Source of the DNA: Plantago major
Lineage: Eukaryota > Streptophyta > Magnoliopsida > Lamiales > Plantaginaceae
Direction: 5' to 3'
Length of the DNA stretch: 64,000 nt
Assembly: GCA_026545765.1 (NCBI GenBank)
Contig: CM048839.1
Coordinates: 42,578,677 to 42,642,676 of the forward strand
How positions within the stretch are numbered: position 1 is the stretch's first letter; each line of letters begins with the position of its first letter. Below, piece by piece: positions 23,065 to 34,181 of this stretch. Position numbers and translations under genes: made by a program. Under the pieces are notes generated by a model. The model was not told the origin of the DNA and did not search any database. It was given only the letters and a program-made list of their open reading frames with translations.

Positions 23065-23535
23065 AGGGTGGTGAATCTCAACTTAGATGGCAGCTATCGG
23101 AAGTCCAGTAACCGCGGTGGAATTGGTCGTGTTTTACGCGTTGGTGGGGGAAATTGGGTCTGGGGATTTGCATCTCCGACTTAGCCGATGTCGATCACTA
23201 CATCAGAATTAAGGGCCATTTCGATGGGTTTGAAGGAAGCTTGGGAGAGGAGGTATCCAAGAATAGTTGTTGAATCAGATTCATTGGAAACTGTGAATTT
23301 GCTTTTGGGAGATATGGAAGTGCCGCCAGGTCCATTTATGGAAACACATGTGAAAGAATGCAAGAAAATGCTTCATTTTCTCTGGAGTATTGACTAAAAA
23401 TGGATTGATAGGAAATGTAATTTAGTCGCGGATAAACTCGCGAAACTTGCTAGTTTAGATATGGACGGGAAAGTCCTTGGGACACACCCCGGACCAAGTT
23501 GTACCTTTTTTTCGAATTTGATTAAGTCTAAGGAC
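23065..23535 (+). pseudogene. LINE-type RNase H domain remnant (RVT_3)
   Basis: Frame fragments spell the plant LINE RNase H fold in order: LNLDGSYRKSSNRGG (first Asp), SELRAISMGLKEAWERRYP (Glu), IVVESDSLETVNLLLG (second Asp), then KWIDRKCNLVADKLAKLAS. In-frame stops occur after ...WGFAS (about 23180) and after FLWSID (23395). In L1-type elements this domain follows the reverse transcriptase; here nothing upstream is retained. It is not the 3' part of the LINE at 25010, which is 1.5 kb away and not continuous with it. Confidence 0.75.
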
Positions 23536-23930
23536 TAACTGTTTTTCATTACCAGAAAAATAATACTTCTAACAAATCTACATCAGAAAATTTACAAGTA
23601 CTCATTGAGACGAATAGATTAACAATCAAGGGATGCGGGAAGAGGCGACTTGATTTGGTTCAGCCACATAAAAATACATTAAAAAATTTTACTCCATCTA
23701 AATGGAATTTCCGCTCTATTTAACTGGGCTCCATCTTATATATGCGATTGATATGTGTTTGTATTCTAACATGATTATGTGATATTTGGAAGACAAATAT
23801 ACAAAGAGACAGACATCAAATAAGAAAATCTAGCCAGCAATGATGCATCCTTGGATACTCGATCTAGTAGTAGTCGCTCAGTGACCAAGTGGAAAGACAA
23901 TTTATGCGTCATTTGCCAGCATGGCAAGAT
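23536..23930. other. Non-coding interval
   Basis: No gene or repeat recognised. Confidence 0.5.
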
Positions 23931-23934
23931 ATAT

Positions 23935-24018
23935 CACGTGGCATTGGTGATGGGGAGCAATTAGCGCGCACGTGAAGTCCCACGTGAAGTATCCCCCACC
24001 AAAAGGTGCTTATATATA
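23935..24018 (+). promoter_or_regulatory. Promoter-like cluster: three G-boxes and a TATA box
   Basis: CACGTG occurs at 23935-23940 (as CACGTGGC, ABRE/G-box like), 23969-23974 and 23981-23986 (both CACGTGAAG). TATATATA follows at 24011-24018, 25 bp after the last G-box. G-boxes bind bZIP and bHLH factors. No matching ORF lies downstream: the ATG at 24054 is closed after three codons. It looks like an orphan promoter or the front of a decayed gene. Confidence 0.5.
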
Positions 24019-24995
24019 GGTTTAGGTCAACTAACTCAGCCGCTTGGTGCACCATGGTTGCACATTAATTAATTAATTAGGAAATTTTACATGTAACAAA
24101 CTTTTTTAGATGAACATTGAACGTTTAAGTTCCTATCGTTTTAAAATTTACGTTGAGGTTCATTATCAGCCTCAAGGTTGACTTTCTGTGAAATGTCCAC
24201 TTTACCCCTCGAATAAAATTTTTCTTGTAAATTCATTTATTGAATTAAGTAGGAATAAAGCATTTCTTTAAATATATGGTATAATTAAAAATAAAAATAA
24301 AATATTTCTTTTGAAATTGAGAAGAAGTAATAAGTAGGGTTTACATCCAACAACTTATCCAGTTTTAATAATTTTCATTCAATAAAATTTAACTTTAAAT
24401 ACAAATTATTCTTAAATACTAATAATTTTGAAATTATTATACAGTTTAAAATTAATTAATTCGTCGTTAAATTGAAATTTGTTAATTGTAAAAATTTAAA
24501 ACTTAATAATTTTGTTTTGCACGGATAAATGGAGTATGTGCCATGTTATCTATGGGGACCGTTGTACGAAAATTTGATATTCATACTTACAGTGAGTGAC
24601 CACTACGTGATTTCTGGACCAGTAATTGAAGGGAAAATGAAACAAAAATGTTGGTTGCATTAGATTACTTGTTCAAATTCATAGCTTTGATCGTTTGAGA
24701 ATGTATCATGAGCAAACAAAGCTAAACTGTCTAAATGAACATTTTATTCTTGTTAAGTGGACATGAATAATTCTAGACACACATAAATCTTCATTGGAAG
24801 AATTTCCTAGTAATGACGCTCGTGCATGTAGAAGTCGATCTATTCGTACAGTAAAAACCAATGATTAAATTTCAGGTTTGGAATATGCTTCGGAATCTCT
24901 GAAATAGAGAAGTTTTGGAACTTTTTGTATCCATTTGGTATTTTCGGAGTTTCTCGTAATATTTTAAAAACAAAATAAAAAGTGTATCAAGTACT
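24019..24995. other. Non-coding AT-rich interval
   Basis: Contains (TTAA)n-like ATTAATTAATTAATTAG at 24065-24080 and long AT-rich tracts. No frame of note, so the promoter-like cluster upstream has no visible product. Confidence 0.5.
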
Positions 24996-26751
24996 GTACA
25001 ATGTACTTAATAAAAAGTGGCTCAATATTTGTAGGAGAAAGGAGGATGGGGGTTTGGGTATAAAGAATTTAGAGTGGTTCAACATTTCTTTACTTGGAAA
25101 ATGGGTGTGGCGATTTCTAGTGGGAGGTGAGGATTTGTGGATTCGGGTGTTAGACTCAAAATATGGGCAGTTTGTTAGGTGCGTCGAGAGGTGTGAGGGG
25201 AGTCGTCCTTTTGGAAAAAATTGGTCGTCGTGGTGGAGAGATTTGGTGAAACTTGTGGGTTGCGGTGAGTGGTTTAGTAAGGGTCTGTTGAGACATTTAG
25301 GTGATGGGAAGTCCACACGTTTTTGGGATGATTCTTGGGTGTCGAAAAGGGTTGTGCTTAGAGTCCGTTTTCCTAGATTATATAGTTTAGAGCAAAATAA
25401 GGAGTGATGTGTTGCTGATCGTTTGAGGGTAGGGGATGAGGGTGTCTATGCAGTTTGGGATTGGAGAAGATCTCTTTTCAGTTGGGAGGCTGATTTAGTG
25501 AGTGATGTTTTGTCTGTTGTACATAATATTGTCTGTTTTGAACAGGTTCCTGATGTGTGGAGATGGACTAATACCCCGGAAATGAGTTACAATTGTCGAG
25601 CAGGTTATTTTCAACTGGAGAGAAGCTATACAAATGGGGCCTCTCAAAATCTTGGCTGGACAAAGGATGTTTGGAACAGCTACGTGCCCCTTAAGATCAA
25701 CACTTTTATTTGGAAACTCATGTTGAATCGAATTCCATCCTTGGATAATTTGAAGACTCGAAATCTTCTTACAAATGGAGAAGAAGGGAAATGCAAACGG
25801 TGTAGAGATAATGTGGATGAAACTGCGCATCATATCTTTTTTGGTTGTAAGAAAGCTTTGGAGTTTTGAAGATGATCGAAACTTGGTTAGGAATTAATAT
25901 TCCAACAACTGGGAGTTTTCAGGAAATTTTAAAGGATTTTGGCAGGCTGGCAACTTCAAAAGCAAGAAAACTTTGGCAACTTTTCTGGCATTGCTCAATT
26001 TAGGTTATTTGGTGCAGTAGAAATGATAAGGTTTTCAATGGAAAAGATTGAAGTCAAGAAGATTTGTTTGAAAAAATTAAGTTTACGGTGTGGTCTTGGG
26101 TGAAAGCGAAGCTACATGGTTTTATATACAAGGATTACGCTAGCTGGGAGCTGTGTCCTTTAGGTGTTTTGGATATCGAAAATCAGGTGCAAAGCATTTA
26201 ACAGTAACTAGTATTGGCTTAGTTTTGACTATGGTCTTGCTGGCCAGTTTTTGCGTTTTGGCCTTGAGGAGATAACTGAGTACTGGATGGAAGTTTTGTG
26301 TGGACTTTACATTGTTGGGACTTGCTGCACTTGATCTATTTTTGTACACCCCACTATTCATTTTTATTTCAGTTGGTCTGGTTCTGGAAATCATCACCCT
26401 TTTCTTTCTTTCTTGCTTGGGTGGTATTCTCCAGTCAGGTGCATTTTGGTTTTCCCCTTAACTCTTGGCATGGGTCTTCGGACCGGTGACATACTAGACG
26501 ATGGGGGAGCCGTTTATGTTTAATACGTGAAATGGTTATGAACAGTGGTTCTGGTTGTGCGGAGGTGGTTTAGTGTGTAGTTTTTTTATGTCTAAATTTG
26601 TACTGGGAGTTTTATTTTCTTGGTGTATTCAGGTGCGATCCGGCTTCTACGGTGAGGCGTCTTTGGACCATGCATTTTTTTGGAACATTCCAGATGTTCC
26701 TGGTTAATGAAATTTTAATTCTTCAAAAAAAAAAAAAGTACAATGTACTTA
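24996..26751 (+). mobile_element. 5'-truncated LINE (L1 type) with 14-bp target duplication
   Basis: The insert is 25010-26737, ending in a run of 13 A. The perfect 14-bp duplication GTACAATGTACTTA lies at 24996-25009 and 26738-26751. The coding remnant covers only the end of the reverse transcriptase ORF. Poly-A, target duplication and 5' truncation together are the signature of target-primed reverse transcription. The right duplication includes the first bases of the Stowaway MITE at 26748, so the LINE landed on that MITE's border. Confidence 0.95.
25010..25869 (+). pseudogene. LINE reverse transcriptase C-terminus with zf-RVT domain
   Basis: Starts inside ORF2. The first block, KEDGGLGIKNLEWFN then GKWVWRFL, is the conserved region after the RT fingers/palm of plant LINEs. 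It closes with a TGA at 25405-25407 and continues in frame with VWDWRRSLFSWE. Near the end lies the zf-RVT domain (PF13966 type): DVWNSYVPLKINTFIWKL, RIPSLDNLKTR, then a zinc-binding CKRC ... HHIFFGC. After 25869 a frameshift leads into a decayed tail (LWQLFWHCSI, IWCSRNDKVFNG). No RT catalytic motif or endonuclease is retained, so it is dead. Confidence 0.88.
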
Positions 26752-27004
26752 CTCCGTCCCGGAACAAGTTTTCCATTTTTACTTTTTGCGGTCAAACTTT
26801 TTTAACTTTGACTATGAATTAATCTTAAACCGCGAATGTAAAATGTTCAATTTTTTATATAATGAAACTTTAGGGGCTATTTTTCATTATATAAAAAAAT
26901 TAAACATTTTACATTTGCGGTTTAAGATTAATTCGTAGTCAAAGTTGGAAAAGTTTGATCGCAAAAAGTCAAAGTGGGAAACTTGTTCCGGGACGGAGGA
27001 AGTA
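26746..27004. mobile_element. Stowaway-type MITE, TSD TA
   Basis: The element is 26748-27002; TA borders at 26746-26747 and 27003-27004. The ends CTTACTCCGTCCCGGAACAA and TTGTTCCGGGACGGAGGAAG are nearly perfect inverted repeats, and the arms are complementary throughout. Its right half and flank are duplicated at 27830-28054. Confidence 0.93.
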
Positions 27005-27062
27005 CTATTTAGAATAGTTTCGGATTCCAAGTCAATTTCAACTCGCTAATTAAGGTAAAAAT

Positions 27063-27480
27063 CACTACAAGAATTCTGTGGTTTGGCGACGGTAAGGGGC
27101 GACGGAAAGTTATCCGTCGTCCCTTGGCGACGGATCGGTGGTATTTGGCGACGGATAGGGCGTTTTGCCCTATCCGTCGCTAATCCGTCGACGTATCCGT
27201 CGCCATTTAGCGACGGATATTTATCCGTCGTTTGACTTTTAAAAAAAAAAAGAAAAGAAAAACAGAAATTTGACGACGGATATTTATCCATCGCTAAATG
27301 GCGACGGATAATTCTATCTGTCGTTAAGTAACGACGGATGATTCTCTCCGTCGTTACTTAACGACGGATAGTTATCCGTCGTTTGACTTTAAAAAAAAAA
27401 AAAAAAGAAATTCTATCCGTTAAAAAAGAATTAAAAAAAAAAGGTAGGGACGGATAGCTATCCGTCGCTAATTCCCAGAC
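27063..27480 (+). mobile_element. CACTA transposon 5' terminus with subterminal repeats
   Basis: Begins CACTACAAGAATTCTG at 27063, the canonical CACTA end. It is followed by at least a dozen copies of GACGGAT/ATCCGTCG in both orientations (27085-27470), the transposase-binding subterminal array. The matching ...TTGTAGTG end is not found before the duplicated flank at 27830, so the element is truncated. No transposase. Confidence 0.85.
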
Positions 27481-27829
27481 ATAAATGGCCACCTGCTTCT
27501 CTTCTCCCCCATTTTTTCTCTGCTTCTTTTTTATTCTTCCCGTCTTCAGCGTTTTCGTTTCCTGGTTCTCCAACCAAACATCCACCATTCCGGCGAATCT
27601 TTGGCTCTTTCAACAAGGAACTCGGGTGTCCGTTCAATTTCATCGATCTTCGACTATTTTTCTTGTAATTTGAAGGTCATGGTCTAAAACCCTACTTTAG
27701 TAAATTTGGGACTTTTGCTAATTTCGATGAATTGTATGTTTCTAAACTCATATACTAGCTAGTATAACTCATATTAAGTAGTGGGTTAATGAATTGATTG
27801 ATTTATTGTGAAATTGATTAGTTAATATA
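27481..27829. other. Interior of the truncated CACTA element
   Basis: A CT-rich leader-like stretch (27485-27560) with a 62-codon frame starting MATCFSSPPF, hydrophobic and low-complexity, followed by AT-rich DNA. It may be the element's own 5' leader. Confidence 0.4.
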
Positions 27830-28054
27830 CGCAAATGTAAAATCTTCAATTTTTTATATAATGAAACTTTAGGGGCTAATTTTCATTATATAAAAAAATT
27901 AAACATTTTACCTTTGCGGTTTAACATTAATTCGTAGTTAAAGTTGAAAAAGTTTGCCGCAAAAAGTCAAAGTGAAAAACTTGTTCCAGGACGGAGGAAG
28001 TACTATTTAGAATAGTTTCGAATTCCAAGTCAATTTCAACTCGCTAATTAAGGT
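27830..28054. repeat. Second copy of the Stowaway right half plus flank
   Basis: 27830-28054 repeats 26832-27056 with an offset of 998 bp. It includes the MITE's right half, its TA border and 50 bp of unique flank (ACTATTTAGAATAGTTTCG, TCAATTTCAACTCGCTAATT). The two copies diverge at AAGGTAA: the first continues into the CACTA end. Confidence 0.9.
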
Positions 28055-28659
28055 AATCTGAGACGTTTCAATATTTCTCGTTCCATTTAAGTGAGATTTC
28101 AGAACCATGATTTCTCGAAGGAGCCATATGTAAAATAAACCTATAAACTTATGCATATACCTAGATTATCTAGGTGTGGATCTAGAAGTAATTAACTTAT
28201 ATAGTTGAGTTTTAAAATGACATAATTGAGAGTAGTTTTAGATGGTTCCACAACTTAGTTTGGCAGGTTTTATAGCTTGTTACATAGCCGGAATGCGTAC
28301 ACCACCATATAATATATGAAAATCAATTATGTTGTGAATGTAAAGTTGTCTGAATGACTATCTAGTGTTTTTGGAATTAATTATTACACTCTAGAATAAA
28401 TTTCATCAACAAGCTTAATCTACAAAACTATAATTAGTTGATAAGGTAACAGAAAACTTAAAACTATAATTAGTTGATAAGGTAACTGAAAACTCATAAG
28501 GTGACTAGAAGCTGATAAGGTAATAAATAATAAGTTAGCGGAAAATTTAGACTGATAAGATAGCTTACATGAATAACTCGTTTGACAAATTGACTGATAA
28601 GTTAGATGATATTTAGTTTGAAAAAGAAAAAGAATTATAAGATGACTTATTAAAGTATA
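28055..28659. other. Non-coding interval with short tandem repeats
   Basis: AAACTATAATTAGTTGATAA followed by GGTAACNGAAAACT is repeated in tandem at 28424-28458 and 28459-28492. TGATAAGGTAA-type words continue to about 28600. No gene. Confidence 0.6.
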
Positions 28660-28889
28660 ATCTTATTCCAAAAGAAATCTTTCCATTTCTTATTACCGTT
28701 ATTTGCTTTTTTGATTAGAATCTTTCTTAAATTATAATAGTAAATAATTTAATAAAATTATATAATGAAAATTTAATAATTAAATTTTCATTATATGATT
28801 TTATTAAATTATTCTTATTATAATTAAGTAATTATGGCACAAAGTTCGTAGACGATTGGCCAAAATGAAAAGATTTATTTGGAACGGAG
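28660..28889. mobile_element. Decayed Stowaway-type MITE
   Basis: Right end GATTTATTTGGAACGGAG followed by TA. The interior arms AATAATTTAATAAAATTATATAATG are complementary to the second half. Same family as 3974-4170. Confidence 0.65.
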
Positions 28890-28976
28890 TAATAAGTCAA
28901 TATCGTGTGAAGACGCTCGTGCAGTGGAGATAATCTCTGTTCGTTTGAAATTTCTTCTTCAATCACCTGTTCCATC

Positions 28977-29123
28977 ATGGCCCTTCATATAAACATCTAT
29001 ATGTCTACAATCAAATTCTTACTTTCTATTCTTCCCCTTTTATGCCTCCCTCTCACACCGTCTGTCTTCTCCACCCCCCGGCACCACCACACGCGAACGC
29101 ATCATCGCCGTGAAACTTTGTGA
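28977..29123 (+). CDS. Short ORF with signal-peptide-like N-terminus
   Basis: 48 codons from ATG to TGA. Residues 10-32 (STIKFLLSILPLLCLPL then TPSVFS) form a hydrophobic core with a plausible cleavage site, followed by a His/Arg-rich tail (RHHHTRTHHRRE). This is the layout of small secreted plant peptides, but I recognise no family. A CT-rich stretch surrounds it. An overlapping frame at 29110-29340 is less convincing because its end lies in a MITE. It may be the decayed first exon of a gene. Confidence 0.25.
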   Translation: MALHINIYMSTIKFLLSILPLLCLPLTPSVFSTPRHHHTRTHHRRETL

Positions 29124-29299
29124 AGCAATGCTACTCGAATTGCAATTGCTACAGGCATTCCGTGGTGATCCCAGTGATCTAATTATAGACGAGTCAGGCC
29201 AGTCCAATGACACAGCGATAAGTGTATTTCTCAGTTGTTGTGGTTCACTCAACCTCAGTTTCCAATTGGGATTCACTTGCACCTTTTCTTCTGGTGGTG

Positions 29300-29423
29300 A
29301 TGAAATTATGATTTTATTAAATTATTTACCAGTATTATAGTTTATGAGTAATTTGTGATAAACGTCTAATAGAATTTATCGGTCAAAGTTAAAATGACAA
29401 ATTTTATAGGGAATAGATGGAGT
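29300..29423. mobile_element. Stowaway-type MITE fragment
   Basis: Matches the right half of the 3974-4170 family (TTTTATTAAATTATTTACCA, TATAGTTTATGAGTAATT, CGGTCAAAGTTAAAATGA) and ends GAATAGATGGAG before TA. Confidence 0.6.
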
Positions 29424-29732
29424 AAATACAAATTACAGTTACAAATTTTAGTGAAAAGGATAGGGCTACCCATGGTGTACATAGCTACGTCGCTGCTAAA
29501 TATGAGATTGCAGCGAGTGTGAGGAAGTGTTACGTCACGCCAACTTAATTTTGTTGTTTCCTTAGTATTTACAAAGTAAAATAGAAATTAATAGTCAGTA
29601 AATTAAATTTTTGTCCATTGGTACTTATATATAAACTTTTTTGTATCTTTCAGAACAAAATAGCTAGAGAATGAGATCAGTAACATAAATTGGGAACGTA
29701 CAAGCCAATGTTGCATAAAGCGTTAGCTGGGA

Positions 29733-29865
29733 TTAGGCCTGTTCTCTTCGTCTGAACTGAATGAAACTGAACTGAATTATAGTATAAAATATAACTAAGC
29801 AGAACTGAACTGAATGGATCTAAACTGAACTGAATGAGTTTGCAGACGAAGAGAACAAAACCTTA
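29733..29865. mobile_element. PIF/Harbinger-like MITE, TSD TTA
   Basis: The element is 29736-29862 (127 bp) between TTA copies. The ends GGCCTGTTCTCTTCGTCTG and CAGACGAAGAGAACAAAACC are inverted repeats. The core has AACTGAACTGAA words and AGTATAAAATATAACT, as in the copy at 9602 in the opposite orientation. Confidence 0.92.
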
Positions 29866-29939
29866 AACATGAACATTATAAAGGCAAATTAATTATGAAA
29901 TGCAAGTTACTTCAACAATAATTACCGGTTAATGAGTTA

Positions 29940-30192
29940 TACTCTCTCCGTTCTTTTACAAGCTTTACTATTTGTCATTTCGGGTGTTTATATACAAGTT
30001 TAACGTTTCCATTTTTGGAAACCCACTATCTCCACTTATTAATTTTTAAACACTCACTTTTATACTTTATTTATTCTCTTTTTTACTTTTTCTATTATTT
30101 TTCTTACTTTTTTACCATCTATTTCCTTTTTATTATATTTTCTTAAAATTTAGACTAAGTAAAATGGTATAGTTTCTAAAAAACAGAGGGTA
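29940..30192. mobile_element. Stowaway-type MITE, TSD TA
   Basis: The element is 29942-30190: CTCTCCGTTCTTTTAC start and AAAAAACAGAGGG end between TA dinucleotides. Contains GAAACCCACTATCTCCA like the MITE at 21742. Confidence 0.8.
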
Positions 30193-30785
30193 TATCTGCC
30201 AAATCGAGTCAAATAATTAAACCTTCAGTTTCAATAATGAATGATCAGAGGAAGCGAATCTAAGTACTTGCTTGCCCCCACATTTTCACACACAAAATGT
30301 TGAAATCTTGCTAACTCCAAAAGAAATAATACACTAATAATCACCTTTGGAAAGGCAAGGCTAGTCCTAGCTCTAGGCCCATGTAATATTTATCACATGT
30401 AGATAAAATAGCATCATATTGCATGCAACACAAAAAGAAACAAAATTAATTGAGAGTTAGTAATTTTTTTTAGTTTTTTAGGTTAAGAAATTTGTATATT
30501 ACCCGATAGTTTAACATATGACCTCAATTATTATTGAAATGGATGAAGTAATATATGTACTCAGAGTCACAGTAGCACATGACATCTTCTACGATGCTTT
30601 TTGTTTTTCAAATAAAACATTATATTAATGAGTACACCGATCATATATATACCATGTTAGATTAGTTCAGGTGTATTATATATCAATAAAAATGTACATA
30701 GTGATACTTATAAATTGCCCATTGATGTGTTGTATAAAATGAATCTCATAAAAGATGTAAACCTTCTACATTAGATTTTCTGATG
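30193..30785. other. Non-coding AT-rich interval
   Basis: No frame or repeat of note. Confidence 0.5.
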
Positions 30786-30789
30786 CGGT

Positions 30790-31145
30790 ACAATTCGAGG
30801 AGGTTTATATGCAGAAAATGATGCATTCGAAGTTGCTGCGGAAGTGTCATATTTCGACAAAGGCTTAGTGTTTTCCATGCAGAAACGGTGTTCTGAGTCA
30901 AAGTCATCGCTTTGCCATGATGTATGATGGATTTCGACCATCGGAGGTCGTCTGGAGGGTTAAAATCGCATTTTTATAAGTTTTGGGCACTTTTTGTAAT
31001 TTTTAATAGTTGTTAGAATTTGTTTTGTATTAAGTTTCCTTTCCAGCAAGTTAGGTTTTCAGTATTTAAGCATTCTTAGACGTTTTTGTGATGCAGTTTT
31101 TTATTGATTAATAAAAAACGAGGTTTCCTCAAAATCTATCAATTT
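30790..31145 (+). repeat. Possible solo LTR remnant
   Basis: Less AT-rich block starting TGATGCGGTACAATTCG, with TCAGTATTTAAGCATTC as a possible TATA region and TTTTTATTGATTAATAAAAA before its end. This is the layout of a short Copia-type LTR. No partner LTR or target duplication was found. Confidence 0.3.
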
Positions 31146-31276
31146 TCGATATTCTACGTAATCAACAAACTTTGATAAAGAGTTCTTCCTAGCCACGTGC
31201 GCTGCATCATTTTCCATAAGTAATGTTGATATAAAAATATCACATTCAGACCATATGTATACCACTTCACTCTATT

Positions 31277-31390
31277 TAATGGCCTTGAAATCAATTCAGG
31301 TTCAGGCAATGCAAAATCAAATGGAAGCATATAAAATGGCCTTGAAATCAATTCAGGCAATGTAATAGTTAAAGGAAGCATATAATGTTA
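31277..31390. repeat. Tandem duplication, about 55-60 bp unit
   Basis: GGCCTTGAAATCAATTCAGG occurs at 31281 and 31337, each followed by CAATG and by GGAAGCATATAA. Confidence 0.85.
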
Positions 31391-33783
31391 ATGTATATAA
31401 AGAAAGTAGAGAGATCTACATGCTGTTTCACATTGGATGTAGTTGAAGCTAATCGGATTGTAGCCTATTTTTCTACAATTTTGGATTTGGCATGAGGCAC
31501 TGTTATGGTGAGTTGAGATTTCTCAATTGTATTCTCATTTTTATTCTATCTATGCTGCTCTTTCTCTTTATTTACTTTTTCATTTATATTAACAAACTTA
31601 AACCAATTAAACAATCTTACAAAACAATTAAATGATATTACAAAAATATAACAACCACACCTTTTTTTTAAGGGTAAAAAATACATTACTACTAAACCGA
31701 GACTTAGACTGGACATAAGGGATGATCGGGACACTGACATACATAACCATCATTTCTTTCTTACATATATCAATTAATTCTTACATAGCTTACATACCTA
31801 ACTCTACAAACCTATAAACACAAAAATGTATACCGCTAATTTTCAAAATTCAACTACAAACCCAGTTACTATATTCTTCTACAAGACTCTGTTACCGTAG
31901 TTTTACCTATCATATACCAAAGAGGTTGCTAGTACTTACAGTGGACCAGGTTGTAAGAGATGTTATGATGATCATCTCTAATACTGCACAGGTCCACTAC
32001 ATTCATGATGTATATATACTGACGATCAAAATTTCTTACATTCATTGATTTCCACCAATCACGGCTATCCTACAGATAGTGTTTGAGTGTTCGTAAATTG
32101 ATTCAAAACTAAACTTGAGTTGAAATTCGAAAATTGAGTAATAGTTAGTCTACATGAGTTTTTTTTTTCTTTGGAAAAATTTAAACTTTTATTGCACAAC
32201 CAAAAGTTCACAGAACAGCAGAAGTGTTCGGGATACTCAAGCTTACACACAAAAAACACAGGCCACAACTTTACATTGCCTCCAAAACCGAAAGTAACTT
32301 GAGTTAATTTTTAAAGTTTTATGTTTGATATTTTTTTTAACCGGCAAAATTTATTAATAATAAAAATCGTCTACCAATATCGGAAATCCGCAAGATCTGA
32401 TCTACCAATCAATTTCATCACTTTGCTAAACACTCATAAAATGAGCTTGTCCTTTTTTAGCAAATATGCATACACTTCAACAATTGCCTTTTCATAATAA
32501 CTTCCTTTCCTTGTTCCACAAAACCTAGAATAGTATATATTCTACATTGAATAGTGATTTTGATAGAATTTAGTAGTACATTTTAGTTTTGAAATTTTAA
32601 ATTTTGGAGTTGATAAATAGTAATTCAACTCGAGTAGCATAGTAGAGAAAATAAACAAACATGAAAATTTTATAAAACTCAACTCGAATTGATAGTGAAA
32701 CACGCGGACACCTTTTTTAATAATCACATCTGTTTCTACTTTCTACCACAAATATATGAATGATTTAGGCTAGGCATGTTTTACGAAAATCAAATGCCTT
32801 CTACATTTTCTTTTCATTTCCTATTTTTCACATTAAACATGCAAAGGCTAGCCCAGAAACAGACTTTTAAATAAAAAATGATGAGTCCATAAAATAATGG
32901 AGCATATTTTGAAATTGATCCACAGAAGACAAGAAAACGTGAAATCAAATTTCCATGACCTTTAGAAACATTAGACGCAAAATAATATAAAATTAACTCA
33001 AAATTTCTCACCTTTTTGTACTTGGTACATACATACTTGTCTAGATTTCTTGAAGTTGCCTCAACCTGTGTCCACCTCTTCTAACAAGGTTTGCTACATC
33101 TTGCTCTATATTTGCTGAAGTTTTCAATAACATTGGCTGTATGTATCATATAGGAAGATGTCAAACTCATGACACAATTAACAAGTTATGATGATTACGA
33201 GATAGATAGGTGGATACATATAGGTCCTAATTAATAAAACAGGATATCAATAAGTTTGAAATTGTATAATCTTTGATATATATACTATGGTATAATAATG
33301 TGTTATTTTCATTTAAGGTGTGATGAATATAAACCCAAGATCTATTGCTTCAAATTGCAAATCCCTAAATAAAAAGGCATGCATAATACACGTTTCAAAA
33401 GGATATATACCAACATTAAATTACATACCTGAAACATACAGATACATATCCACCTCACATATTGATGCCAATGTGCTGCTACACACTCAGGTTTTTTTTA
33501 TGTATCGTCTGAGAATATAAGAATGGGGGCTCATAATTATTATGTGACTGTGTCTCCATTGCAATATTCACGAATAACAAAAACTAAGCTTTAGTTTAGT
33601 TCAATGCCAAATAATTAATAGTACTAATTAATTACAGAGGATTTGGTCAAATCCTCAATATGTGTAAATAAGCTTGTATATATTTATGTAAATCCATAGC
33701 AATTATACATGTCAATCACATTAATCAGTAGACCCCCATCACAAAAAATGCTGGGAAAAATCCTTCTGATCAATGAATCATTA
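31391..33783. other. AT-rich intergenic region left of MIR172
   Basis: No protein-coding frame with coding character. It may contain further exons of the MIR172 primary transcript, because minus-strand splice-like signals occur, e.g. AAAAAG|GTGAGAAAT with the junction at 33012/33011. Confidence 0.35.
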
Positions 33784-33912
33784 GAAAATAGTACAAATCA
33801 AAAGTATTGCCACTTGAAGTTATTTTTGGTTTATAGATCGATTGGTCTTAGGAAATAGTACAAATCAAAAGTATTGCCACTTGAAGTTATTTAGTTTATA
33901 GATCAATTGGAG
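33784..33912. repeat. Tandem duplication, 69-bp unit
   Basis: AATAGTACAAATCAAAAG followed by TATTGCCACTTGAAGTTATTT and TTTATAGATC occurs twice in a row, with a small internal deletion in the second unit. Confidence 0.9.
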
Positions 33913-34181
33913 GTCTTGTACAAATTGTGGTATAAACTCTTTGGGACTGAAAATTAAGCAGATTAATTATTAACCTTCATAGAAGAGTATCTATATATAT
34001 CCATCACTAGATCTGCGAATAATCAGTTAGTAACTAGTACAGGCTATCAGTGACCTACTGACACACACAAAAAGCAAGGCCAATCAGTGCACTCAAGATA
34101 GTGAAGTAACGAAAGTCACATAGTAAAAAGTTAAATATTTGTTTTTACCCCAAACCAAATTATAACTACAATAAAACTCAC

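Noticed and set aside
27485-27673. 62-codon frame with hydrophobic start, resembling a secreted peptide
   Set aside because: It lies in the CT-rich interior of a truncated CACTA element and is low-complexity; kept only as element interior.
29110-29340. 76-codon plus-strand frame
   Set aside because: Its last residues (MILLNYLPVL) are read from a Stowaway MITE fragment and no family is recognisable.
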